This document shows positions 10,150 to 20,606 of a DNA stretch of 64,000 nt, in pieces; positions within the stretch are counted from its first letter, which is position 1, and each line of letters begins with the position of its first letter. Location of the stretch: positions 4,402,001-4,466,000 of the forward strand of contig NC_070571.1 of the NCBI RefSeq assembly GCF_026914185.1, given 5' to 3'. The DNA is from Puccinia triticina. Taxonomy: Eukaryota; Basidiomycota; Pucciniomycetes; Pucciniales; Pucciniaceae. Below the pieces are notes generated by a model. It did not search any database. It was not told the DNA's origin and was given only the letters and a program-made list of their open reading frames with translations. A program made the translations under genes and the position numbers.

Positions 10150-11590
10150 AAGACAATTATCTGGACGTGTGGCTGGATGGCTTTGAGGGAGCGGATGAAG
10201 GCCAGCGTTTGTGGACTCGGAGCTCCTCCTGTGGACTGCTCCCCTCAATCAATGCTGTCTTGAGTTCAGAATCCAGGAGCCTCTGTAGCTTGGATGGATT
10301 CAGAGCGCTTTTGGCCAAGAAGTGCCCGCCAGACCCGGCAATTCATCCCTTGCTGACTGGACCCAGTGGCCATGATCCCAATGGCATATTGGAGAACAAG
10401 GCGGGAGAGGGTGAAGAGGAGATGGTCGGAGCCCAAGACCGTGCTCAACGGAGGCCAACACCAGCCGCAGTGCAGGAACGGATCTGGGCAGGCGGTCGAG
10501 TAGACCAGCCAGCCATTGAGTGTGTTCAATTTCTCAATCATCACGCCAGTTCCTACGTAGTCTCATTGATGCCCCTCAAGTGATAGTACCGCTCCACAAA
10601 TATTACCAGCGTCGTCAAAGGCATGTTCAGCAGGAGTTTTGTCTGTTGGAACGGGTTGCTCTGTCTTGGCTTTGTGCTCAGAAAGCGCAGCCAGTGAGCT
10701 AGTAGGACAAATCCAAGGAAGAAAGTCTGTGTCTCCAGATATTGACGCGGCGGCAAAGCTTCAGGCTTCCTCTTAGGCGTGCTGACTGATTTCGGATCGG
10801 AGGCTGGAGACTTCTTAAAGGGATAACAGACAAATCGGAGGATAGCACGGATTTGGGATAATGAGCCCAGATGGAAGGGAAGCGTATGATCTGTTCAAGC
10901 AAGAAAACCCCGTGTCAGTTTAATGAGGCCTGGAATTGAGCACTTAGAGGTTCGGACCAGGACAGTTTTCCAAGTAGCAAGTGATAGACCAAGGGGGCAC
11001 CAACTTGTACAACTGCCAGAATATAAATTGTTAGAAAAACAGGCTGTCAAGTAAGTCCAAGATGTTGTGCCACCTAGTGTGTTTTCTTCTCTGGATATAC
11101 TGTCAAAGAAAAAGTGTGATGAGGGGAAGAGGAGAGAGTGATGACAAACCTTTGAGAACACTGAGTAAGATATGGTGAGTATTGGCAAGGATTGCGTTCG
11201 CTTCGTGACAATTTCTGGTTCTGAGAACTTTTAAGAGTGGCGCAGGGGACAGAGTAACCTGTAACAACAGATAACTTTGGTTGGTCATTGCCAGAGTCTA
11301 GGCAAAAGCCAAGAGTGAGTATCTTGAGACGCCAAGACGCGTTGGCCCAGGCAAAGCACAAGCATGAGGCCAATATTTCTGCAGCTCTGCCTGGACTGTG
11401 ACATAGCCGAGGCCCAAGAGCGCCAGCATGACAAGGACCGGAAGGCTGAGCGGCAGGCGGACATCAAGAGGCGCGCGGAAGAGATGCGTCGCTATGAGAC
11501 TAATCAAGAATGGCAAGAGCTCATCCGCCAGGCTCACCAGGCCACCATGCTTGCCTTCATCAGCTTGCTAGGGTCGCGCGGTGCCTTGTA
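10150..11590. other. Possible multi-exon captured gene fragments in H3, unidentified
   Basis: Minus-strand open stretches at 11537-11298, 11188-10895, 10902-10553 and 10544-10266 are hydrophobic in places (for example LPVLVMLALLGLG and TQTFFLGFVLLAHWL), as in a degraded membrane protein. On the plus strand 11364-11591 encodes a highly charged segment (ERQHDKDRKAERQADIKRR) like the coiled tail of some transposase-associated proteins. None is identified with confidence. Confidence 0.25.
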
Positions 11591-12172
11591 GGTGACTCGG
11601 TTTGGATGGTTCCTACTCCTTATGTGTGCAGATGCGCACGCCGCGGTGATGATATTGACATAGACAATGCCTTGCCGGTCCAGGCACCGCCGCGGAGGTC
11701 AGAGTTACATGCAGGGGCGTGGCGGTGGCGTGGTAGTCATGGCTTGATGAATGCAGCAGTCGATTTTACTGAGGGCAATTCCCAATTGTCTATAAAGGAG
11801 GACTTTGGCTTGTGTGTTTGTGTCCCAGGGCGTCCTCTGCCGCTGTAATTCCAGCGTGCAGTTCGCCCTCACCCCTCCGCTGTTGCACTTGCGCAGTTTG
11901 AGGGGCTAAACTCGTTGGCCCCCCTTTGCATAATGCCTTCAATGCGGCGCGCTGGGGGCCATCCACCCACTATTTTAAACCCTGCTAGACAGGGATGGAT
12001 AGTGGGTCTATTTTGTGGTGTTTAGATTTTTTGTTAAGAACACTTTTTTCGTGATTTTTTTTTTTTTTTTTGGAAGGGGGAACCCCTGCATTTTTTTTTT
12101 GTAATTTTGTTAATTTGTAGGGGGAACCCTTGATCTTTCTTTCTGTGTTTCTCTGTCTTTAATAAACTTGGA

Positions 12173-13583
12173 TCAGTAAACAGGAGCAATTGATGAGTTG
12201 GACTTTGGTCAAATATCATTTCATCATATTTCTTCCTACAGTTGTACATAGAAAACAAAAGAATTCTATACAACATTGTGTTGACTTCCAAATCAATTGT
12301 GACTGACTTTTCACTAACTTCTCCATCCAATTTACTATTTTGGGGATGAGTTACTAATCCACATCAGGCTCACATCCGACCAAAACTCACATAAAATTCA
12401 GCTCTGGCACTCCCTGGGGAGTGGGAACATATCTCCCCTGGTGTCTGATGTGAGTCAAATGTCAACTTCAACTCTTTTTCACTTTCTTCCAAACACAAGG
12501 GTAACTGTAGGTCAAGTTGTTTTGGAATGATCTGTAACTCAATTCCAACACATGAACATCTCTTGGCTGAAGTTTTGTGTTAGGTTCATCATGATAACAA
12601 CTGTGGAATTGAGCTTCAATGCACACAAGTGTTTCCAAAAATGCACCTATCCATATTCTAAAATACATCCTCATCCAAGTGAGGGGGAATAATTTTCATT
12701 GCAGATCTTTTCAGTCAAAAAACCCATAACATCATACCATGCAACATAATTTTGAAATGTGGCAACTTTGGAGGATCAGCCAACTGGCTGATGAATCCTT
12801 GCAGCATATTTCTTCCATGCGGATTCCCTATATTAAAATGGAAAGAAAGTGGTTTGCCATCAACTTTCTATTCTTCAAGTAACAATCAGTGTCAGAGCAA
12901 GGAAAACCTGTGTAACATGCAATTTTCCTCCCATAAATATGAAATATGAAAATACTGGAGTCAATTTTACCTACCATTTTTTCCAAGGGATGAACCAGAA
13001 AACAATGTTGAATTGTGAATTTTGAAGAGTTGTCAATTCGGGAATATACACCTTGCCTAATACATGACTACACACTGTACAATTTTTGTTAATTGAAATA
13101 CAATTGACTGAAAAATGCATGTTCTAGAGGCCTAAACAAAGCTTCTAAAGGGAAACACGGTAGATTGTTGGATATTCACAAGTGCATCAATATTCCCTTG
13201 CTCCTGGAGCTAGCTGGAGAAATAATTCAAAATCTGGTCTGAGAAATCCAAGGTGAGTGGTGAATTATTGAATCATAATGCCCACACAAATATCAATGTT
13301 GGTAACATATTTTTTCTTGTGAATTTATCATCTTTAGATGTTACACCCAGCCATTTTACGTGAATCTCCTCCTATCTACCTTTGTTTTGATTTGCATGGT
13401 TCAAAAAAATGTCTCTGATTGCTCTCATCACGTGGTACTTGTGTAGCACCACCTGTTAGTTAATACTTCTACACTGCAGACCTGCTTTATCCAGAACACT
13501 CAAAATAAGTGGCCTTCAGAAAGCAGGATTTGCCCAAATATGTGAGGAAAGTAAGTAAAAAAACTGGTGTCTGGTGGTTTGAA
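12173..13583. other. Non-coding part of the large insertion
   Basis: AT-rich DNA outside H3 with no recognisable gene. It contains the second GGCACTCCCTGGGGAGTGGG / CATATCTCCCCTGGTG repeat at 12405-12445. Confidence 0.4.
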
Positions 13584-13678
13584 GGTTGGTACAAGTGAAC
13601 TATGGGTATGGGGGTACACTTGGATTGGCTCAGAATCCCCCTTTTTTACTGGGGAGGGGTTTTTTATTTTGTAATTTC

Positions 13679-14223
13679 CACCCTCATGTTTGGGCAAACA
13701 TCAGGGTGGACATTGGCCAGAAGTTTACCCATGTAACCAAAATTGATGACCAGTGTGTGTTTTTCATTGCTCTGGGAAAGTCCCAGCTCAATGTCCACCA
13801 CATTCTGGCCATCCAACTGGGCTTTTCCAAGCTTGGTGAACAGTATTTACTGCCTGCCAAGCTCAGAAAGGCCTGCGCGATGTGCAGCATGTGCTGGTCA
13901 TCGGGTTGTTGCTTCCCCGACTCGGGGAACCCTGTAATTTGTCCACCACAAGGTTCTGCCGAACATTGTGGTGGACAAGTGCAGTGGAAATCAACCCGCT
14001 GCCTCCTTGAGCTCAAATCCGATGACCAGCACCTACTGGCCATCACATGGGTGAATTCCAAGCCCGATGACCAACAGATACTGTTCATTGAGCCAGCCTT
14101 CCCAAGCTTGATAGGCAATATATACTGTCCACCCAGCTCACAAAAGCGCAGCTGGATGGTCAGCATTCCCTGGCAGTTGAGCCAGGAATTCCCCAGCGCA
14201 ATGTATAGTACTTGATGTTTCAT
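13679..14223. repeat. 540 bp imperfect palindrome (foldback-type)
   Basis: The centre is at about 13950-13975, with GTCCACCACAA facing TTGTGGTGGAC across a short loop. Both strands encode near-identical open text: IQLGFSKLGEQYLLP on the plus strand versus IQLRFCELGGQYILP on the minus strand, and CWSSG on both. This proves arm-to-arm similarity across about 270 bp. The ORFs (209 and 179 codons) are by-products of the palindrome and not genes. The left edge carries the hairpin ACCCTCATGTTTG/CAAACATCAGGGT (13680-13709). Confidence 0.8.
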
Positions 14224-14269
14224 TAATCTGGGAAAGGGCCGCTCTCATAAATGAACAACATGTACTATT

Positions 14270-14660
14270 CATTAAGCTGAACTTTTAGCAGCACATCTGT
14301 GATCAAGTGGAGGATATCTTCACTCAATGACCGGTATAAAATAGTAATTGAGAAAAGAATCCCTCCTATGAATGGAAATACGAACTGGTCATTGAGTGGA
14401 GGATATCTCCACTCATTAGCAGGTATACATGGTCAAAAATTGTAGGATTTCTATACTCTATGGCTCATACAGAGGATCATGGAGTGGAGTATTTCTCCAG
14501 TTGATTTCTTTACAAAACAGTAATGGAGTGGAGGTATTCTCCACTTTATGGCCATAAAAAATGGTAATCAAGTGGAGGGTTTCTCCGGCACTTGATGGCT
14601 ACACACCGGTCATTGGAGACCACCTGTGTGTACCAGACTATGAGTGGAGAAAACCATTAG
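14270..14660. repeat. GTGGAGGATATCTCCACT repeat cluster
   Basis: About six loosely spaced copies of GAGTGGAGG.T.TCTCCACT, a short palindrome, alternate with TGGTCATTGAG/AATGACCGGT. The array is imperfect, with spacing of about 55-70 bp. It shares the ATGACCGG word with the 41.5-42.9 kb element. Confidence 0.55.
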
Positions 14661-14904
14661 TTTAGTTTAACTCACCATAGAAAACAAGATGGGATAAAGA
14701 TCAGACCAGCATGAGTTGAGTATGAACATATGAACAACTCTCAACTCATATCTGGCAGACTTCCAGAAAGAAATTACGGTCTGGCACTCTCTAGAGAGTG
14801 CAAAACATCCCTCCCTGGTGAAGTAACTAAAACAAGGGAGCCTGTATAAAAAGACCCCCTCAGAAGACCCATGTAATACTCAGCAGACAGCCACTGGTTG
14901 CGCG

Positions 14905-15057
14905 AAAACTATGTGGGCTTGGTAGCGGCTAAATCACTCAGCCACGCAATACAGAGTACTGTAGTACCTGGTTGCATGGAAACAACAGCCGCCTGTAGGC
15001 GGCTAAACAACCAAGCCACGCGACTTAGAGAACTACAGTACCTGGTCGCGTGGTAAC
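14905..15057 (+). repeat. Two ~75 bp direct repeats (AGCCACGCR..CTACAGTACCTGGT)
   Basis: The text GCGGCTAAA.CA.CCAAGCCACGC, then GA.TACAGTACCTGGT and GTGGTAACAA, occurs twice in succession, near 14920-14985 and 14998-15060. No gene lies in 14830-15180. Confidence 0.55.
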
Positions 15058-15060
15058 AAT

Positions 15061-15837
15061 CTTCTTCCAAGCTCCGTCACAGCAATGGTAGCGGAAAGAC
15101 TTGGACACAAATCACCGAAGAGCTCCGCATAGGAACCAACTCCTAGCAATCCTCCACTCGAGAGCAGAAGATCTCTAGCGTGTCATTTCGAGCAGAACTT
15201 ATTAAACAAGTTCTGAGAAGAAGGAATCTTCCTTGTGACCAGTATCCAAGAGATACGGGTCTTACGAGTAGCAAGACCGGTAAAGAGGCTGTGCCTTCCA
15301 AAAATATGTATTGAAAATCCATCCAGGAGAATAGCGAGCCAACGAGCCTCCCAGAAACAGCATAAAAAGCCGGTGTTGGGAGGACTCTGGCTCCCCAGAA
15401 TCGTCAACTGTCTTAAACCGCACATCAGCAAACACCCTTGCCAACCAATTGTTTGCCGCCCTGTTCGCTGTCCTGCTAGTGTTAGAACCGTTCTTGATTC
15501 ACTGTTTTTTTCGCTGGACTCTCAGTAAGTCCAGCCTCTTTTCTCTTTATCATCTTGGGAATTATTCCCTATCTATCTTATTGGGAATCTGTCGAACTAC
15601 CCCAGCTTGTCGGACCCCAGACAACACAGGATCCACTACCCCTGCTCGTCAGGCCCTGTAAGAACCGCCCCAGAGGGCACCATAACCATTCCGCTGCTCT
15701 CGCGGCTCCTCCATTACATCCCATTAGGGTTATAAAACTTTAACACCATCATCCTACCGCGTCCACAGACGCGCTCACTCACCGCAGTCACTCGTGTAGC
15801 TAGAGGACTTCGTGTCTTGGCATCACCGAGCCTGACA
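15061..15837. other. Right end of the large insertion, no recognisable gene
   Basis: Short ORFs only. The end reads GAGCCTGACA next to CTTGC. A TATAAAA word lies at about 15730. It may be part of an LTR, but no partner LTR is visible. Confidence 0.4.
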
Positions 15838-16319
15838 CTTGCGCTTTTGCCAAGGATTGTGCTCCACCACCGGAATAATGTAGGGGAGCTTGTATGATTC
15901 CTTGAGGAGGCAGCGTTGTGATTCGTCAAAAGCTATGGCTGGACTCCGCTCTGCGAGAAAATTCTTGATGAGATCTAGCTCCGCGGGACTTAACCATCTG
16001 GACGGCCCAAAGTTAACGATCTGTAGAATCTCTTCTGTTAATTGACCGCGTGGAACAAAGGGCCCGGCCAGGGAGCGCGAGAGGCCACCGTAGGGATCGC
16101 GCGACAACAGGGGACGCTGAAAAGGCGGGTTGAGGCTCTGAGGCATAGGTTGATTTACCGGCTTGATTTTCTGCGCAACAGGTTTGTACTTTGCTGCAAA
16201 AGCCAGAAAGGAACCTTCCCGCCAAGAGTCCGCGAGCGCCAACTGAGATCCATGACTGAGCCCATGCTCAGGCATCCGCCAAGTCCTATGCTCCGTGCCA
16301 TCCTCAAACACCGCTTTCT

Positions 16320-16438
16320 CTGAGAAAGAAAAACCAAAAGACGGATTGCGGCTCACAAGTGTGGCTGGAGTAGGGTTTTCACAACGTGTAGAGGGACCCT
16401 TGGAGGTGAAACTTTGGGAGGAACTTACTTTTGGTTTT
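16320..16438 (-). repeat. Intron-like module, copy M1
   Basis: Minus strand: donor GTAAGTTCCTCCCA at 16438, core GCCACACTTGTGAGC, pyrimidine run and acceptor TTTCTTTCTCAG ending at 16320; 119 bp. It is one of nine related modules in this window. It lies inside an open frame here. Confidence 0.6.
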
Positions 16439-16739
16439 CCCATCTTCCGCGGTATACCAAAAAACACAAATCCTCCTTCCGCCGCCATTTGATAAGTCTC
16501 TAGTTTCACCTCATTGCGGAGGATCTTTAGTTTTACCTTGTTGCGGAGGCTCGGGAGTTTAGGCTCATTGCAGAGTCAAGCTAGATTACCCTCATTGTGG
16601 AGGACGTTGTGAGACGTATCTACTTTATTCTCATCACGGAGACCGGATTTGTAGAGTAGTTTATTCTCATCACGGAGACCGGATTTGTAGAGTAGTTTAT
16701 TCTCATCACGGATACGGGATTGATGGAATGAAGAACCAC

Positions 16740-16854
16740 CTGGAACCAAAGAGGAAATTGGGGATGGGGGGCGGCTCACAAGTGTGGCAGATTGTAGAGT
16801 TTTTGAAAGAGGGGCGGCATCCAGCCCAGAGGTGCATCTATGGAGAGAACTTAC
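16740..16854 (-). repeat. Intron-like module, copy M2
   Basis: Minus strand: donor GTAAGTTCTCTCCA at 16854, core GCCACACTTGTGAGC, acceptor TTTGGTTCCAG ending at 16740; 115 bp. Confidence 0.6.
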
Positions 16855-17251
16855 TTCTATGACTCCATGCCTCTGCCAAATACCCATTTCCTCCGCAAAT
16901 GCCCTGGCCTCCACGCCCAAGGGTCTAATCCGCCAAAAGTCCCGGTCTTTGGTACGAAACAGCACCGTCTTGCTTATATGAAACGAGGAAAGTTGAGAAA
17001 CTGGTGGTACATGATAACTTGAGGGAAAAAAACGTTTTGCGAGTCGGAGAGCGGATTGAAGGAAATATTTTTAGGCTTTGATTGGTTTTCTTGATTTTTT
17101 TGGGTGTTGCTGATTTTAATGGCTGAATATGAAGGAGGAAGCTGAGGAAGGAATGAAAAGCGCAAATTTTGAGACTCTTGTGCTGAAGTTGAGCCTACGG
17201 TCGAACTGCGAGACTCTATATTAAGTTCTCCGTGTGTCAGGCCAACTGCTC

Positions 17252-17937
17252 CTATAAAAAATGTCGCCCCTCCAAAGGGTCCTTGCAGGCCTTTCCCTTC
17301 CGGGGGGGAACTGCCTTACGTCTGTTGGCAGGAAACTCCCTCTCCCAATGACCCGTCTCCACTGAACACAAGGAAATCTTGATTCTCCGGCCATTAGAGT
17401 CCAGAATGAGGATTTTTTCGCCCGTCTGTCCTGAGAAATCTAGTGTGACATCAAAATCCATGAGGAAAGGACGGCCCATAATAATGGGACCGTCCACCCG
17501 CGTAATCCAAAAATGACAGGTCCCAACAATGGACTTGCTGATGCGTATGGGAACATCCTCAGCCATGCCAACTAGCTCGCAGGCCTGATTGCCTATTCCG
17601 TAAACAGCCAAGCTGAAGTTTACTTGAGGGCTCAGACGGAGCTTGTTGGCTTTTGCATCCGAGATGAGGTTGAGCTGCGATCCTGAGCCGACCAAAGGAG
17701 CTGCGTTTCCCTCCTCCTCGCCGAGAAGACAGGGGAGGAATCCCAACGGACAAGAGTAAAGGCGGTTCTCTTCCGTCGGGCCCAAGGATTCTTCCATCAA
17801 TGTTCCCAACAACACATTCAACTTGCCAGATCCCACCTCCACATGCCTCCTTGAAACCCACTTCTTCATCCCATCTGCGACTGCCGGTGCAATAGAGAAG
17901 AGCTCCGAGACCGTAAGAGTCGGAACTGTGGAATCAC
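17252..17937 (-). pseudogene. Gypsy aspartic protease region (minus strand), active site lost
   Basis: It matches 31690-32351 of the plus-strand Gypsy: TVSELFSIAPAVADGMKKWV, ENRLYSCPLGFLPCLL, NAAPLVGSGSQLNLISDAKA, GIGNQACELVG, GTCHFWITRVDGPIIMGRP and LMDFDVTLDFSGQTGEKI. The retropepsin active-site Asp is replaced: GSG stands where the relative at 31915 has DSG. The open frame extends to 18052, but beyond 17937 it is only the antisense of a gag gene. At 17938-17947 the DNA switches to a plus-strand element, so the Gypsy gag that should lie upstream is missing. Confidence 0.8.
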
Positions 17938-17963
17938 CAATCTTCCTTTGCCAATGTTTCAGG

Positions 17964-19496
17964 ATGGTCAATGTTAAAGTTGCGGGAGCTCTGCCAAAGG
18001 TCAAGATGGTCAAGATCATGCCAGAGGACGAGCTGCTCTTTGATGGATCCAATGTAGAAGAATTTATTGATGCCTATGAGTTTGCAGCGGGGTCGAGTGG
18101 CGCTTCCGAGTACGATAAGGCGAGGCAAATCATTCTATTCATTCCCCACAAATCTGATGCAAGATTGATCTTGGAAACTCTCGATGGCTTCGAATCAAAG
18201 GATTGGCCAAGGTTGAAGGTGGCCATGTTGTCTTATTGGGGTCGGAGCAAGGCGCCCCACGTTCAAGAAGTTGACAATTCGGTTTGGACTGCGTCAGTCA
18301 AGGATACCAATAAAGCTCTGCCAACGATGGAAGCGGAGCCGTTCCCGGAGGATGTTCCAGCTTCTCCCCGTGACTCTGTTACTGTGGAAGAAGTTGCCAA
18401 GATGTTCAAGCAGTGCGAGGAGCGACTGCTGAAGAAGTACGCCGTCGCTTCTGCTTCCACCTCCACCTCTGCAATCCGTCGGCCGTCAATCTGTTATTAT
18501 TGCCATCTCAGAGGTCATGGGACGGCCCGCTGTCATCCGCTTCAAAGGGATAAAGCCAACCACCTTGTCAAGCAGGCTGGGCAAAAATATCTCCTCCCAA
18601 CGGGCGCCTTGATCCCTTTTGATCCTAGCCAACCAATCCAAAGAGTTGTGATGACTTTTCAAGCCTTAAGTTCCTCCGCCTCTGCTTATGCTCCCTATAG
18701 GATTAGTAGCGGCGCTCTTCATCCGTGGTATCCGCCAATTGATCAAATTTCATATCAAGCTGGGCCAGTTGCCCAGCCTTATCTTTGTTGCTCAATCCGC
18801 AAGTCACCTAATGTTGAGACTATCCAATCTGAAGTACAGTCATCCAATTCATCCTCTCTGCCATGTCCTGTCAAGTTCATCAAAGCCGTTGATTCTGTTC
18901 TGAGGAAGATTGCCGATCTCATGGTTCCTGGTTTTTCCGCCTCCAAGCTTGTTCCTACTGCTTCCGCCAGTGCTGATGGCTCCCAAAGCTTCTCCAATAT
19001 GGTATCAAATGTTAAACTATCTGATCCGTCCCGTGGCACCGCAGCCCTCCGAGATGAGGTTAAACTATCTTTTCCAATTCCTGGTTCCAACAGCCTCCGA
19101 GATGAGGTTAAACCAGATTCTCCGACACCAATCCGCCCCTGAGATGAGGTTAAACTAGATTCTCCAACACCAATCCGCCTCCGAGATGAGGTTAAACTAG
19201 ATTCTTGATCCTCCCGTTTGATTTTTCCTCAACCTTCCTCCAAGCATCAAGTTGATCAATCTAAGTCTTCCCAATATTTTTCTGATCATCCAAGCAATTC
19301 TCGGGCTCTCTCCCCATCTCCGATCCGCCTCCGCAATGAGGATAAAATACCGTCAGCTTCAATCTCCGATCCCCTCCGCAATGAGAATAAACTACCGTCA
19401 GTTGAAAGTTGTCTCCGCAATGAGGGTAAACTAGGTTTGTTGCATTTTGATGAGAATGAAGGATGGTATTTACAGGTCCCTTGTGGAGACATATGA
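17964..19496 (+). pseudogene. Gag polyprotein of a gag-only LTR element (plus strand)
   Basis: The start MVNVKVAGALPKVKMVKIMP matches the minus-strand copy starting at 45054. A capsid-like helical domain follows (FDGSNVEEFIDAYEFAAG, WPRLKVAMLSYWGRS). Then comes a zinc knuckle CYYCHLRGHGTARC (CX2CX4HX4C; about 18493-18535) and a conserved NHLVKQAGQKYLLPTGALIP segment. The C-terminal part is a run of LRDEVKL-type units. A TGA at 19140-19142 stands where sister units have CGA. The frame then continues, with a second TGA, to 19496. The gag is followed directly by an intron-like module and an LTR with no pol, so this copy depends on other elements. Confidence 0.8.
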
Positions 19497-19504
19497 GTAC
19501 AGAA

Positions 19505-19618
19505 GTAAGTCCTCCCATGTGTATGCACCTCGGGTAGCTACTACCATTGTTTTGAAAACATCACATTCGCCACATATGTGAGCCTGGCAGGAATCTCTTT
19601 TCTTCTTCTTTTTTTTAG
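19505..19618 (+). repeat. Intron-like module, copy M3
   Basis: Donor GTAAGTCCTCCCA, core GCCACATATGTGAGC, long pyrimidine run, acceptor TTTTTTTTAG; 114 bp. It lies just after the gag reading frame. Confidence 0.65.
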
Positions 19619-20041
19619 TTCTTAGGCTCATGGCGTGGTGGAAGGAGCAGACTAGGGACAGTCTGCAAATGGTGGGTGGATGTGGTGTTCAAACTAGTAC
19701 AGGCCCTCCAGATCATCAGAATCTTCAAGTCAGCAAGATCCCCAATCTCACCAGCAAGACGTTGACCTCAAGATCCCTCAAGATCCCTTCTCATGCTTTC
19801 CCACTTCCTCAAGATTCTCAATCCCTCCCAGATTTTTCCTCATGCTCTTTTCATGTTTCTTGGTCCTAACACATGAGTCATGTGGGTTTTGTTTTGGTTG
19901 TTTGTGTTGTTTGTTGTTCTTCTTTGCTCTTTCTGTTCCTTTCCTTGGTTTCTTCCTTTCTTATTATGGTTTGTTTCTTGTTTTAGTGTTGTGGTGTTTC
20001 TTCTTTTTCCTCTTTTCTTGCTTGATGTTTGTAGTTAGGGA
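19619..20041 (+). other. 3' internal region of the gag-only element
   Basis: Similar in order and wording to 36472-36883 and to the reverse complements of 40817-41188 and 47392-47765: GACAGTCTGCAA (GACAGACTGCAA), CTCAAGAT repeats, then a T-rich stretch ending next to the LTR. No gene. Confidence 0.6.
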
Positions 20042-20402
20042 TGTGATGACATGTCCTGTGACATGTCACTCCCCAGAGTCCAAGTTTGAGTTCGAACTTG
20101 GAGGATGGGACGGCATGGGACTTGCTCTGATCCAAGAGAGAAATTCCATCACCCTTTTCTGATCCGCTGGCAGTATCCCCAGCACTATTCCTGATACTGA
20201 TCCATCATCATCATCCAATCCTCAACAAACCAACCACTGCCAACGGTATTCCATCCCTGTCGTCTCAAAAAAATCCTTCCCCCCAACGCTATCAACTTTT
20301 CTGATCCTCATCACTCTTCATCCGGACCACCACAAGGGCAGCCTCAACAGCACCTTTCCCCTCGACGCTCTGCCTACCGCCTGGCACGGTAGGAGTTCCA
20401 CA
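20042..20402 (+). repeat. LTR of the gag-only Gypsy family (361 bp)
   Basis: Begins TGTGATGACATGTCCTG, ends GGAGTTCCACA, and contains nested inverted repeats near its start (GACATGTCCTGTGACATGTC). Matching LTRs on the minus strand are 40467-40816 and, more diverged, 46907-47391 and 36884-37669. The 3' flank is a primer site, so this LTR serves as a 3' LTR to the gag at its left and as a 5' LTR to the right. Confidence 0.75.
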
Positions 20403-20404
20403 TT

Positions 20405-20520
20405 TGGTCCCCCAAGCCGGGATCAAACCAGCGACCTCAAGATTTACAGTCTCGTCTTTACGGGATTCTGAGACGCTTGGCGGTCACCAGTCCTGCTCTT
20501 CCACTGAGCAATTATCCTTG
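20405..20520 (-). promoter_or_regulatory. Primer binding site extended into an antisense tRNA-Tyr-like sequence
   Basis: Two bases after the LTR the plus strand reads TGGTCCCCCAAGCCGGGATC, complementary to a tRNA 3' end including CCA. The match does not stop at 18 nt. The minus strand continues as a T arm (GGTCGCTGGTTTGATCC), an anticodon arm with loop CTGTAAA (anticodon GTA, Tyr) and a D-arm-like GCTCAGTGGAAGAGC. A and B box-like words are present, so a pol III promoter is conceivable. It could alternatively be called a SINE head, but the position next to three LTRs favours a primer site. Confidence 0.65.
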
Positions 20521-20606
20521 TTCCGTTTCTCTCTTGTTTTCTTTTTCTTTTTTTTAGTGTTCAGCGGCGGAGGCGCAAGGGAGCAAAAGTAAGTCCTCCC
20601 AATTGT

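Larger units (their letters stand above)
8914..12172 (-). mobile_element. Helitron-like element H3 (minus strand)
   Basis: The minus-strand 5' end is TCCAAGTTTATTAAAGACAG after A (T12173). The first 15 bases are identical to H2. The 3' end is CTAG (plus 8914-8917) followed by T (A8913), with hairpin GCGGC/GCCGC at 8926-8938. No Rep/helicase gene is present. A near-poly-T run lies at 12055-12071. Confidence 0.75.
3997..15837. mobile_element. Large composite insertion bounded by TGTCAG...CTGACA with a CTTGC duplication
   Basis: The left end is CTTGC then TGTCAGCCGGGC (3992 onward). The right end is GAGCCTGACA then CTTGC (15838-15842). Removing everything between, with one CTTGC, rejoins the Gypsy pol in frame on the minus strand (reading WQKRK then IPIPAAKM). 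About 7.05 kb of the interval is two Helitrons, leaving about 4.8 kb of the original element. That residue has no coding capacity I can recognise. It holds palindromes and recurring hairpins. The TG..CA ends and 5 bp duplication fit an LTR-type integrase, yet the two ends do not look like a pair of LTRs. It could be an old non-autonomous LTR element or an unclassified element. Confidence 0.7.
15838..16965 (-). pseudogene. Gypsy pol, linker region upstream of RT (minus strand)
   Basis: Open frames 16965-16576 and 16509-15838 match 32640-33700 of the plus-strand Gypsy pol: KPVNQPMPQSLNP, SRDPYGGLSRSLAGPFVP, FGPSRWLSPAELDLIKN, AFDESQRCLLKESY and LPYIIPVVEHNPWQKRK. The reading ends where the CTTGC-flanked insertion begins and resumes at 3991. 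Between the two frames lies a run of short repeats (16500-16740) that translate as LRDENKLLY-type units; three are near identical. Confidence 0.85.

Noticed and set aside
13586..14223. Two overlapping protein genes of 209 and 179 codons
   Set aside because: The overlap and matching peptides are explained by the palindrome.
17938..18052. N-terminal extension of the minus-strand protease frame
   Set aside because: This part is the antisense of the plus-strand gag beginning at 17964.
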